From Chrysomallon squamiferum (lineage: Eukaryota > Mollusca > Gastropoda > Neomphalida > Peltospiridae), in assembly GCA_012295275.1 (NCBI GenBank), contig CM022672.1, forward strand, positions 27,288,430 through 27,352,429: a DNA stretch of 64,000 bases, in the 5' to 3' direction. The translations under genes were made by a program, and so were the position numbers. Below, in pieces: positions 38,834-52,003 of this stretch. The notes under the pieces were generated by a model. The model was not told where the DNA came from, made no database searches, and worked only from the letters and a program-made list of their open reading frames with translations. Each line of letters opens with the position of its first letter. Position 1 is the stretch's first letter.

Positions 38834-38843
38834 GTCACGTGAC
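38834..38843. promoter_or_regulatory. CLEAR-type palindromic E-box in DENND1 promoter
   Basis: GTCACGTGAC, the palindrome bound by MiT/TFE and USF factors, lies 144 nt before the DENND1 start codon. The motif is certain; control by TFEB/USF is inference. Confidence 0.45.
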
Positions 38844-38986
38844 CTTAATGGTGGACGAGGGAGTACTTAACATTTAGCGATGGGAACAATTTATGATGAA
38901 TGAACAGTAACAGGCAACAAATATACAGATTGCACTTCATTCCGTTTTTCTGCAACCAGCGAGAACCTCAGAGAATTTGAGCTAGG

Positions 38987-40954
38987 ATGGGATCTCGACT
39001 CAGGTTAATAGTAGTTGTTTTAGACGTCTATCAGTGTCGATATGTCACAAATGTCGATAAACAGCTGATAACGATAAAGTTTCATTTTTACTTCTGTTTA
39101 CCATAATTGATTGAAATGAAAGACAATGTGAATATACGTTGTTGTTTTCTTTCTTTCTTTCTTTCATTTTTTCATTTTTATATTTCTAGAAATACAACAT
39201 TAAATATCGATAAATTCAGCTGGTGAACACTAATAATAATATTCTTAAAATAACTTACTAGTTACTTTATAAAATAAAGTTGGAAATAGTTCAATAATTT
39301 TATTTCAGGTTGTACAGTGAAAATGTATTGTATAATAAACACAATGCAAACTGTTTAGATAACAAAGTGTAGATGAAGACTAGTAATGAGTATTACCAGC
39401 CAAAATGTTTTTAAACAAGCTGATATTTCCATAAGAAGTTTTGAGTTTTTAATGTTGTTAATAATAATTAAAAGTTATTTAAATATTTAATATTCAAGTC
39501 ATTCCTAATCATTGCATTTATTTTGCTAAATCTATAATAGTGCTTGATGGTAAAAACTAAATTATGATGATATAAGTCTTAAAAATGTGAATTATGTAAG
39601 GTGACAAAAATAAGCCATATATAAATTAAAATGCATATGATTTCTTCATGATATATTGTTATAGATAGCTAGATATTACTACAGTTAGTAGTTACAACAA
39701 ATTCACAGAGATCATTCTGTTGTACACTCTCAGTTAGTAACAAGGATAATTTAATTTAATGCTGGAATATTCTAAAAATGCATTAAATGTAATTTATTGA
39801 ACTAAATTATACTGTCAATAGTTGTTTTTTCTCTTCATTTTTATTTTTTTTTTATTTTTTTTTTTACAATTTTAAAGTTACCAACTTTTAAGAAAGAAAA
39901 AAAAAGATTTTCAGAGTTGGTAAATATAAATACGTAAAAAAAACACCCCAAAACACCAATTATATAATATTTTTAATCGTTGTATAATAAATATTGATGT
40001 CTACATGCATTGAAAAATTTTCATGAAAAAAGAGTTATAAACCTTTTTATGAAGGCCACTGATTTTTTCTGATGCAACAGAATCTGATAAAATGAGTAGT
40101 TTACTCTAAAAGATGTTCATCCAAAAACATACAATAAAATTCAAATATCAAATATTTTTGTTTACATACATATTATACACATATGTACAAAAAAATAAAT
40201 AATTAAAAAAAAGCACTGAGTTTTACCAGAAATGGAAAAAGCAAATAAGTATACTCACTCATAAATAAAGAATTTTAAAATTGATACAAGTAAATGTGAC
40301 AGCTGGTGAATGAGAAATTTAACAGAATCTGATTTTGTTGAACATGGAGTAGAAAAGCCCATGTTTTAGTGATTTTTACTCTGTTAAATGTCTTACTGAA
40401 ATGGAGTTTATGCAGTACGGATCTCTTGAATTTATAAAATATTTGATGTGGCAGAATTGCTCTTAAAATCTGTAAATGTTAATTTAAAAAATAACATTTT
40501 AAGTTTGTTTATATGTAATACATGTTTGTTATTTTACCTGTACTGTGATTATATCAGGATGCAGCAAATAATATGATACTACGTTTAACGACTGAATTCC
40601 AATAATAAGCAAATTTAGTTATATATAATTTTTAATGTTTTTACTGTGTTTAAACTGGCAGAAAAAATAAGTAAGCTACAGCAGTGTAGTAATGGGAAAC
40701 ATCTAGTATTATGTCATGTGTCACTCACTGAGGTTGTTTTTTATTTTAAATAGCAAACAAATTCATTAAAACCTGATTGTTATTGTTCTGTGCCCTTTTC
40801 TAAAAGATGCTGTTTTATGTAATAATAACCACCTATTATTTAGAGATATATACTGAAATCAGAATTGTTTTTATACATACATATATTCATTCATACTTCC
40901 ATTTTTCCACATTCATTACTAACATTTTTGCTTTTTCTTTCTTTTGTTCTCTCT

Positions 40955-41016
<62 letters not shown>

Positions 41017-43721
41017 TATATACTAATTCTTTAGGGTTAACAATGTCATTAGTCACTTCATTTATTAACAGGACACATCAGAATCATGTTATCTATTTTT
41101 ATCACTGATGTCTAGATATACAAAGTTGATTACCTCAGCCTTTTAACACCAGTGTGTGATGTTAAGAACTAGCCACACAGTTTTAATGATGACTGTAATT
41201 ACTATTCACGTCCACACTTCAGTCTGAAATCTTTATGTTGTCCATTATGTAATATGTCTAAATGTCAGTTACAGACAGTTGTTACTGACAGTCCACCACA
41301 AAAATAATTGGAATATTTCTTGTGATATCATTATACTTTTGGACTTTACTAAATATGATAAAAAAATTTGTTTTTGAAATTGTAAAAGAATATATAATAC
41401 TACTACTACTAATAATAAAACATTCAGGCTTTGTGATAAGCAGTATATAATTTACACATGGATTTCATGATTCAAGTCCCATTGTTAAACTGTTGTTTAC
41501 ATTCTAAAATCTAAAGTATATCTAAAAACATATACTTATGTGAATTTTACAAAAAATAATGTGAAACATAAAATAAAGATGGGAATGAAATTAGTAATTA
41601 ATATTTATATTATTATGTTAGTCTTAATATTTCACTATAATACAGTTTATTTAAAATGACAATGCATTCTGTATTTTAGTGCAGCTTAACAAAAATCATT
41701 AAACAGATTCAGTAAAAATTAAAATATGCTTATTAATATTGATATTATTAATTTTTTATTATATGAGTTTATGTGGATTTTACAACACAGCTGTTTGTTG
41801 TTAAAAAAATTATTGATTTTTATTAGTTGGTATATATTTTGAAATGTTTATTTTATTTTATTTTATTTTTTTTTTGGTTTTTTTTCAGAGAAAATCCTGA
41901 TAAACTGTTTGAAGTATTTGTTGAAGTAGCAAAACCAGATGGTGATCAAGGTAATTTTTATTTAATATCAGAATATAGCTTTTTAGAGATTCTTAATTGT
42001 TGTTTTTTATGCTACCATAAACAGGTTTTGTTACTTTTATATAACTGGAAAAAAAACAAAAATTAAAAGAATATGCTTAAAAAAAGAATTTTGAAAGAGC
42101 TCCATGTATTTTAAAGAAAAAAACTTTGGAAGTTAAAAAATTTGTTCTTTCTTTTGGTTGGTGTTAAAATACTATATTATAATATATTTTTTCATACAAT
42201 CGAATTGATGTGCAATTTTTTGTTTTGTTTTGAAAACATCTTTCATATACTTTATATTTTTTACATAACATTATATTTTCAGAACCTTTCATTGTGGAAA
42301 CTTTTCCACCTGAATATGATAACGAGGTAAATGTTTTAACTGTATTTTTTTTATGACAAATTACAGTACATTTTGATTGCATTGATATGATTCTATTACA
42401 AAAAATGTTAATCCAGTTTTTTTAAGTTACCAGAAAAATTTATTAAAACATTTATTACATTCTTCAATAACAAGGAATTTTGTTTTTAATGCATCATTAG
42501 CCGCCTGTGAAGAAGACATTTGTGGTTAAAAATTCAGAATTTTTGTGTCTATCACTCACTTTTTAAATTATTATTATTGCATTTATTATTATTTTAGGAG
42601 ATTTTGAAGACCATCCCTAAATTTGTTTATCCTTGTCAGACTGAGTGGTAAGTACATGTATATATTTCATGAACATTTCTGTCTATGAGATAATGCTGGT
42701 AAAAAAAAAAAAAAAAAAAAGGTACCTTATGTTGGAAATAAATTCAGATTTCTGTTATAATTTTTATGTAAAAATGCCAAATGTTTAAATCAAAAATCAA
42801 TTTTAAAAATTTATCTTTGTATTTCAAGTTTTTTTGTTGTTTTTTTAGATGAAATTTGTTTCGGTATTTTTGTTTTTACAGCAACAATGTTGATCACTTC
42901 ACTTTTATCATGACTGATGTTGAGAGCAAGTTTTCATATGGATTCTGTCGACATGCTTCAGGCACGCAGACATGTTTATGTATTATCAGGTATTTAACAA
43001 ATATTTTTCTATCACTTATGAAATCAAATATCTGTATTTTATATTTCCAGGAATTAGATTAAATTGTCTTATTGTTGTATAATTTTTGAAAATTAGTAAG
43101 TTTATTGTTACAACATTTTGTTAAAAAAAATGATAAAATAAAAATATATTTTATAGAAGTAAATATTGGAGATTGATTTTTTTGACTAAATATTTTTATC
43201 TTCTTTAGCATGATTGTTATATAAAATGCTACCAAACAGAGAAGGGAAATAATTTTAAAAGTAAAGCTTCGTTGAATTTTTTAGATTAAAAATAAAAAAC
43301 AAAATAAATTAAAAGAAAAAGAAAAGCTTGGTTTTTTTTTTTTTAAAAATATTTAAAAAAAAATATTTTTGTTTAAAATTCTTTCTGTTATAATCTTTAT
43401 TTTTGAAATGTTATATGTTTTATAATGACTGACAGACATCTTGTTTCATAAGCATCACTTTTCTTTCAGTTTTCTTCCATGGTTTGAAGTGTTTTACAAA
43501 CTTCTCAACATGCTGGCTGAAGTGATAAACAGGAGTGAAAACAACAGTGTCATTCCACTGTTGAAAGCCGTGTACCACACAGACATTCCCATGCCCAATG
43601 TACCAGTCACAGTAGTAGCTCAGCAAGATGTGAGACTCTTTAGCTTTTTTTATGTTTCATATCATTTTGATTATTTGTATTATTTCATTTTCATTATTGT
43701 AATATATATATATAATATATA

Positions 43722-43753
<32 letters not shown>

Positions 43754-44526
43754 TTATTAATTTTGTTTATTTTTCAAAAGAAATTATAAATAGATACTTT
43801 GTGTTTATTTTATATTTTCTTTTGTGATACTGGTACGAGACCATTTATCCAGTAAGCTTGAGACTGTAGGTGACCCTGATTTCAGTGTCTTCCAGTTTAC
43901 TTACTGAGGATTAATATATAATATAAAACGACAAATAAATAATGATAAGTAAAGAATTTGAAACTGTATTCAACAGATAAAATTAATTTACTTCTAAATC
44001 TGGTTTTCTGGTATTTTCAGTTTCTGGAAGCCAAATAAATGGGAACTGGTACCTGTATTTTGATTTGAAGTTTTTGTAATTTGTTTATGTTTTATCCTGA
44101 GTACCATTAAGTTCTGTTTTCAAAGTGGTTACAGATATCATTCTTTTTTAATTGGATTATTTTATTACATTAAAATTTCTTTTCAGATGTTCAGCTTCAC
44201 AGCATCAGATCCAAAACAGCTACCCAGTATTCCCAGCAGTGTAAGTTTTATACTTTTTTATTATAATGCTTTAATACTACCAAAACACATTTTAATACTA
44301 AAGAATATTAGATACATAAAATTGTACCACAAGAGACAAACTGCTACAGCCACACAGAGTGCTATTATTATTAATTAGCTGCAGACTGCACTTCCCATAG
44401 ACAGAAAATATACTGTGTGGCCATTGATAAATATGCCCAATATGCATTAGGCATATTGAGGAAGATTGATTCAGTAACTTGTTATAATTTAGGTGAATGA
44501 ATTGCCAGCTATATAGCTTGTTGTTA

Positions 44527-44589
<63 letters not shown>

Positions 44590-47500
44590 GTTTTAGTTTG
44601 TAACATGTTATAAAAATTAAAATATGATATCTTAAGTTAATTGTTCATTATTATGAAGTAATAAATGATTAATAAAATAATTAAAATAAGAAAGTTTATT
44701 TAACCAGTTTGTGTGTGTGTGTGGGTTTATGTTTTCTCCTTCAACATGAAATTTCATAAAAGTGTTCTGGTTAAAAAATTTGTATTGTTCCATTTTTCCA
44801 CAGAGGAATTTAACAGAATATTACAATGCAGTGGATATGAACAACATGATGATAATATTTGCTAGGTAATTATATAGAATGGTAATATATTTCTATATGT
44901 TTTGCACTGTATTAATACATTGATGTGTAAATCTACTGCTGTCCTTCGTGGCCTACTTATTTATTATCAGTAAGACATATCTTATATGCAATTTGCAGAA
45001 TAATCATAGAGAATTAGCTAGAATAAAGATTACCCAGTTTTAATTTGAGCAGACTAAAAATATTGTTATGGATTAAATATTATATGTGACATTTGAAAAT
45101 CTTATGCAGATGATTTTTTTTAATTTAATTTGTTCTTAACCCATCCAAAGCACAGATGAAATAAATCCAGTTTTATGTGAAAATGGAAGGCAAATCTTTA
45201 TAAATGTTTGTATTTATTTGTAGCATGTTAAATGAACGACGTGTTGTTTTCACATCAAAGAAGTTGAGTCGACTGACAGCTTGTGTACATGCCTCAGAAG
45301 CACTGCTCTATCCCATGCACTGGTAGGTTACTTAATATGTGTATATATATATATATATATAGTATACCATTGGTATTTGGTGCCAGGAAGGTAACATGAA
45401 AAAACAATCTTTGTAAACAAATGAGCATTATTTTATATGTATTTCATTGTAATGGTGTATGTTAAAATATAAATTGTTCCATGCAGTGTGTTTTGTAGCT
45501 GAATGCAAAATTTTGTGTATCATTCATTACTTCACAAAAACAGTCTTTCAGAATCAGAAGCTTCGCTAGATTTTTCTTTACAAGAAGAAGACTTGAGCAG
45601 ATCATTTTCTGTTCATTTTGATTTATTTTTGTATATTACCTGATAATGATAAAAACTTCAGAAGGAGATTAAATGATCACCCATACACATATACTTGTTA
45701 TTCAGCCAGAAATATAACATAAATTATGTTGATTACAATTAAAATGGTATATTTTTATTATTATTTTCTTTTCTGTTCAATAGGCAACATTTACTGATAC
45801 CTGTTCTACCAGCTCATCTTATAGATTACCTTAGGTAAGTATTAAAAATATAGTTTTAGGACTAATACTTTTTGTTTCTGTCTCTTTGCCAGTCTAAATC
45901 TAAATAAGTATTACACATCTGTTAACACAGAAAGACATATCTTACTGCAGCTTTTAAGGTTTTCTCTTGTTTCATATTATTCAATGAAGTTGGAGTTAGA
46001 TTTAAATTAGAGCAAACAAATTCAAAGAAATGATATAATTGTTTATAAATGAAATATTTTGTAAAACCATAATACTCGAGTGCATACTTTATACAGCAAG
46101 AGTACAGAGTATAAAGATACAAATGTTGATAATAATTATTATTTGGTCTAAATGAAAGTTAATAATATTTTGTATTTTCAGTGCTCCAATGCCATATGTG
46201 ATTGGTGTTCATACTTCTTTAATACATGTAAGTTAATGATGGTAATGATTATGATGATGATGATGATGATGATAATAATAAAAAATAATAAAAAAAAAAA
46301 AAAAATAAAAAAATAAAATAAATGCACAACATGTTTTCATCTTTGTAATATATTTACTGTAATTCGTTTCTCATTACTTTTTAACATTTTGTGTTTCAGA
46401 AAATTAGAAATCTGGAGCTGGGTGATGCTGTGGTAGTTGATACTGACAAAAATGTTGTTAAAACAGAATATGATGACTTAGAGGAACTTCCTGAAGAAGT
46501 GGTAAACTTTCTCTATTCTATGAATATTAATTTAATAATACACTGTATTTCAGTACTTCAGTATGTAAGTTTATTAATATGTATGGGGATATTTTTTCTT
46601 TGTTTCTTTGTCTTTTTTGTCTTTTTTGGGGGGTTCTTTTCCTTTTAATTTTCATTCACTGATATCTTTCTTTAAACTTCTTTGTAATTTCAAAAATGGA
46701 ATTATATTTCTTTTTTTTTTCATTTTATTTTTTTGCAGATTATCCTTTAAGTATTTTAATTCCTTTTTACATGCTTCATTCATTTAGATATTCATTAATT
46801 CATTTATTTGTATTCTTAAAACTTTGTAAATGATACTTTAAAAAGAATGACAAAATATTTAAAAAAACCAATGTCACTTTTTTCTCTCAGTTTTACACTT
46901 GTAAAAGAATTCTTACATTTCTTATACATGACACAATATCTGTTTTCAGGTGTCCTACTTAAAGAAACATTTGAAAAATGAAAGGTTAAAAGCATCATTG
47001 CAGCATTCTGGCGATGCAATATCTAAGATATTTCTTGAGGCCTTAGTCCGACTTATAGGTAAAAGATTTATCAGAAAATAAATGTAACTTTTCCCAATTT
47101 ATTCAAGAATAATACTCTGAATTTGCAATTTGATAAAAATATATAAAACAAATAAACAATAAATATAAACATATAAAAAAATTATAGAGAAAAATCAACT
47201 TATTTGTTTCTAAAGTATTTAAATTTCATAAAACGGATACCTTTTTTCATGTGTTTTTGTGTCTGTTTAATCTATGATCTATCCTATTTTTTTATTTTTT
47301 ATCTGTTTTTAATAGTTTGTTGTGATTTTAATAAAGTTATGTTAAACTATTTAAGAGATTTTACATAATTTGTACTGTAGTAATGTATATGTTGTAACTG
47401 ATTTTAATGCAATTTGTGATATTAAAAATATATCATAGCTGATCTTTCATTTCAACACTTCTTACCCAAATCTTGCCTGTGTGTAGATTATATCACAGAT

Positions 47501-48239
47501 ATTTAAAATTACATTTTCAGGTGGATATCGAGAGGCACTCAAGTTCAGTATAGGAGAACCAATCACGTTTATGCCAGAAGTGTTTGTCACCACCAGGCCT
47601 GCTTCTATGAAACCTTTCTTAGAAAACATGCTGCATCTTCAAATATTCCAACAGGTCAGAGTTCAGGCTATTCAGAAATTTTTAATATAAGAAATATTTA
47701 TTTATAAAATGATAGAGAAACATTTTTTTTTATTATGACAACACATTTTAAGCATTTTCATTTTTACAATTTATTTGTATTTGTTGGTGTTATTTTTCAT
47801 AGAAACTGTTGATTTTATTTTAAAAAGTTGATGAGATTAACTTACTGATATTATTTTTAAAAGTTAATGAGGTTAAATCACAGATATTGTTGATTAGATT
47901 TTTAAAAGTTAGTATCTTGTTGTGGTTGTAATGTTGTTGCACTTTTGTATGTTATAGTTTATCAACGGACGGTTGGATATACTGAACTGTGGACAGGGTT
48001 TTAATGACTTGTTTGAGAATATGGCCATACAGCACACAGACAAACTGAACACACAGTCTCGCTATAAAGAGTGGCTTGGCAGCATGAAGGTATCTTGTTG
48101 TTGTGGTTAATGTTGTTATTACTTTCTTCTTGATTACTTGTGAATGTGATCTGCTACAGCTTGTTTTTGCTGTTCTATATTATTATTATTATTCTTTTGT
48201 TGTTTTTTGGTTTTACTGTTATTTTTATTATAATAATGA

Positions 48240-48297
<58 letters not shown>

Positions 48298-49422
48298 TTT
48301 GATTAACGTTAATTTACTGAAAAACGAAAGGAAAAAAAAAAAAAGTTTTTATAAATATATTTCATTTCCAAAAGGAATACTGTAATTGTTCTATTTGTTT
48401 TCTTTTGTCCATGGCAAGGTTAGACATATTTAAACAGAATTTTAATAACAAAATAGTCACAGCTCAAATATTTTTTAACTTTACTTTAAAATATTTTTAT
48501 TTTCCTTTAATTTTCACATCACTGACAATTTAAGAATATTTCATTTCAGAAGCAGCAGAAAAAGTTTTCAAAAGGAGGGAAAGATGTTTGGTCAGACATC
48601 AAAGAAAAGGTACTGTCTTTATTAATTTTATTACTAAGTATGTGTGAGTTTGTAACATTTATCAGCATTTGTTAAAAATGAATATATAATTATTTAATAT
48701 ATTCTTTATTAAATAATATTTCTTCTTCTTTGTTGTACACAATCTATCACTAGATCATAACATTAACTCTTCATTTTGTAAAATATTTTATTGCACTTTT
48801 TACGTATTGTGAATTATGATTTGTAAAAATTAATGTAAAAAAAACTGGATTAATGGACTAATTATCAGCAGATGGTGAAACAAAAAAAAAAACTTTCTTA
48901 GTATTAAAATACTTGTAGAAAACTAACATTTTTTTTTTTTCTTTTTTTTTTGGTTCCTTATTTATTATTGTGAAGTAAGAATTTTTTTTTTTTTTTTTTC
49001 AATGTAAACTTAAATAACCTGAATTATAATTCAAATTTTCTTGAATAATAATAATTAAAAACAAGTGATGTAAAATCTAATAATTTTTAATTCAATCTTT
49101 AATGGGTATATGTATCTTCAGGCTCCAATCATGATGACCTCAGCAGTTCAGTCAGTAAGTGACCTTGACCCAGCATGACCCTCACACTGTTGTTGTTGTT
49201 GTTCAGTATTGTTATCTGATGGTTTATTGTATACAACTTACAGACACTTAATAATTCTAGGTGTAGGCTTGAATTAGCAGCATGTATAACCTGTATACCT
49301 TGTTATGTTCCCCTCTCCCACATCAAGTCAGTTATGTCCCTGACATTTCATTTCACTGTTCCTTAGACATTAAATGTCGGGTTCCTTTTGTATGTTTTTT
49401 GTCGGTTTTTTTATTTTTAATT

Positions 49423-49457
<35 letters not shown>

Positions 49458-51940
49458 GGAGGGTAATTAATTTATTTTTAAAATTTTATTGTTATTATTT
49501 TTACCACCTATATATTTTTTCTCTATATATTTTTTCCCCACTCCTAACTGTTTTGTGTGTACACTGATAGAGTTATCTCCCGAATACATTTTTCAGAAAA
49601 ACATATTAAAATTCTTTTAGTTATTTTGTTAATTGAAAATATTAGTATTATTCTATTGTTGTTTATAATTAGACAGAGGTCATACTTGTGATTTAAAAAA
49701 AAAAATATATATAAGTGAGTTTAGTTTAATTTTTGAATTTTGTTTTCATATTCTAATCTTTTTTGTTCTCTTTTTGTGGGTAATCTTTGTGTACTTAAAT
49801 TTTTTATATTCTAAAAGGAGTATCTCAATACAGTCTTTTAAATTTAAATTCTTTATTTTAATCTTTTTTTTTTTCTTTTTTTTTCTGGTGTTGGAATAAT
49901 TTCTTTGAAAACACTTAAAAATAAAATTAAACTTAATTTACTAGACATGTTTAAACTTAACAATAACTTCATCCACAATAATCCATATGCTATGAACATC
50001 ATAATGACTCCATTTTTGTGGGTAATTTTCTAAGTAAAGAAAAGGAATGAGGAGGGAAAAGTAGTTTGATAATAAGAACTTATCTGGGAATAAATAAAAA
50101 AATAATTCAAGAATTTAGAGATTTTGGACATAAGACAGTATATTATTTAATTGTTTTTTCTTTAAATTTAAATATTTTAAACTGAAATTGATACTGAAAA
50201 TAGACAATTTCAAAAAAAATAATAAAAAGAATATATTATTATTATTATTATTATTATTAATCCATTGTTCAAGCAAACTACTATGATAAATTAATTACAT
50301 AATCTGGATTTTGTAATGATTTTAATAAAGCTGATAAAATGTTATTTTTAACAGACTGCTTGTCAAAATTAATAATATATTAATAATATATTTTCTACCT
50401 GCATCATTTTTTTAAACCTGAACTTTAAACAGACATGATTAACAAAACAATAATAATAATACACTATTTAACAGCTGTTAATAAAGTATATTAATTAACA
50501 AATTATATTAGTTTTCATAACTTACTGAATAGTTAACAAATACTTTTGCTAATAATTTGAATGTTAATTAGTAGAGAAAAAAAAGAAAAAAAAATAGTTC
50601 AGCTTTCTTGATGTAATTACATGTTATGAATGTGTTTTATGTTACTAGACTTACCATGTGTAAAGATGTATGTTTGACCTATACAAAAAGAAGCATTGTT
50701 ATTGAATAGTTTGCATTCAGTATACAAACATTATCTCTGACCTTCTGAGCATATTTTGATTCAGGTGAAATGCTAAAGACTGTTTATTAAGTAAAAGTGT
50801 CAAAGCCTTTTAAATTATTATATCTAAATCTGATCACAGCATGTGATTTTAGTCATGTGTATCTATTTTGTTCAATTATTTATGCATACTGACAATTATT
50901 TTGTTTCAGTTATTAATTATTAGTTTGTATCTAGTGTTGTTTTCTTTCATTTCCCAACAAATTAATTGTCATCGTCTTTGTATTATGTTTTAAGCATAAT
51001 TAATGTTTGCATGATAGTGTTTTATAGTAGTTAAAATCATATCATAAATTTCTGTTTGATCCACTGCACTTGGATGACTTATTAGTATGTTGTTCCTGTT
51101 TATAACTGATTGTTTATTTCAGTGGGATCTTTATATTATTGTGAATTAATAAATAATTAATAAACAACTAATACAAATTTTGAAAAGATGGACAGTATAA
51201 ATATCCTAAATTAAGCTTCTGATGTATACAAAATTTATTTTCTGAGATACAAAATTTCAAATCTTGTTTCATTCTGAGGTATCTTAGAATAGCAATAAAT
51301 CTTTGAAATGTAATCAGGTTTCTGCATGGGAATATAAGATGGTTAAATTTATGATTTTAATGTCCACTGTACAATCTAGTAATCTGGTTAAAGTATATTA
51401 TCATAAAAATAAAATGTTGTATTGTCTTTCATAGGTTAAATCTCAAGGCAAAAAGGCTGTTACTGGAATTAAAACAAGATTAAATGAGGTATCTTTTTTG
51501 TAATTTTCTTTCTTTCTTTCTTTCTTTATTTGTTTAGTTAATTAGTTAGATAGTTATTTTATTTTACTTTATTGTGAAGGACTGGGATTCAATTATTCAA
51601 ATGCTCAGAGAAAGCAAAAAAAAAAACATCCCAAAATACCCTTTTAATGAGTAATTTGATGTTTTATGAATAAAAATATCAAGCAATCATATTAAATTCT
51701 TGACTATCAGCAACACATTAACAAAGGTAATTTTCAGAATAGTAACTTTGTTTGTGTGTGTTGTGTGTATGCATCTCTATGTAATTATTTATGTTTGTTT
51801 TTTCACAGATAAATGAAGGTGGTAAACAGGCATCTAAGCACCCGACACCCAGCTCTTCAACAAAAGTATTTAACAGACAACAGCGGCCTGCGACTATTTT
51901 AGGTTCAAAGCTGGAGTCTTCACGAGTAAGTTCCTTTTCA

Positions 51941-52003
<63 letters not shown>

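Larger units (their letters stand above)
35371..38986. other. Divergent intergenic region between the adaptor-like gene and DENND1
   Basis: Over about 3.6 kb this region carries AT-rich sequence, (AAG)n and (AT)n runs near 35460-35520, a tRNA-derived SINE, (TATG)n at about 36610-36650, (CA)n at 36802-36851, and a foldback element (37471-38081). Close to 38987 it carries the putative DENND1 promoter. No coding region is supported. Confidence 0.5.

Noticed and set aside
44428-44456. Short hairpin AATATGCC...GGCATATT in a DENND1 intron
   Set aside because: An 8-bp stem in AT-rich DNA is expected by chance; no associated element.
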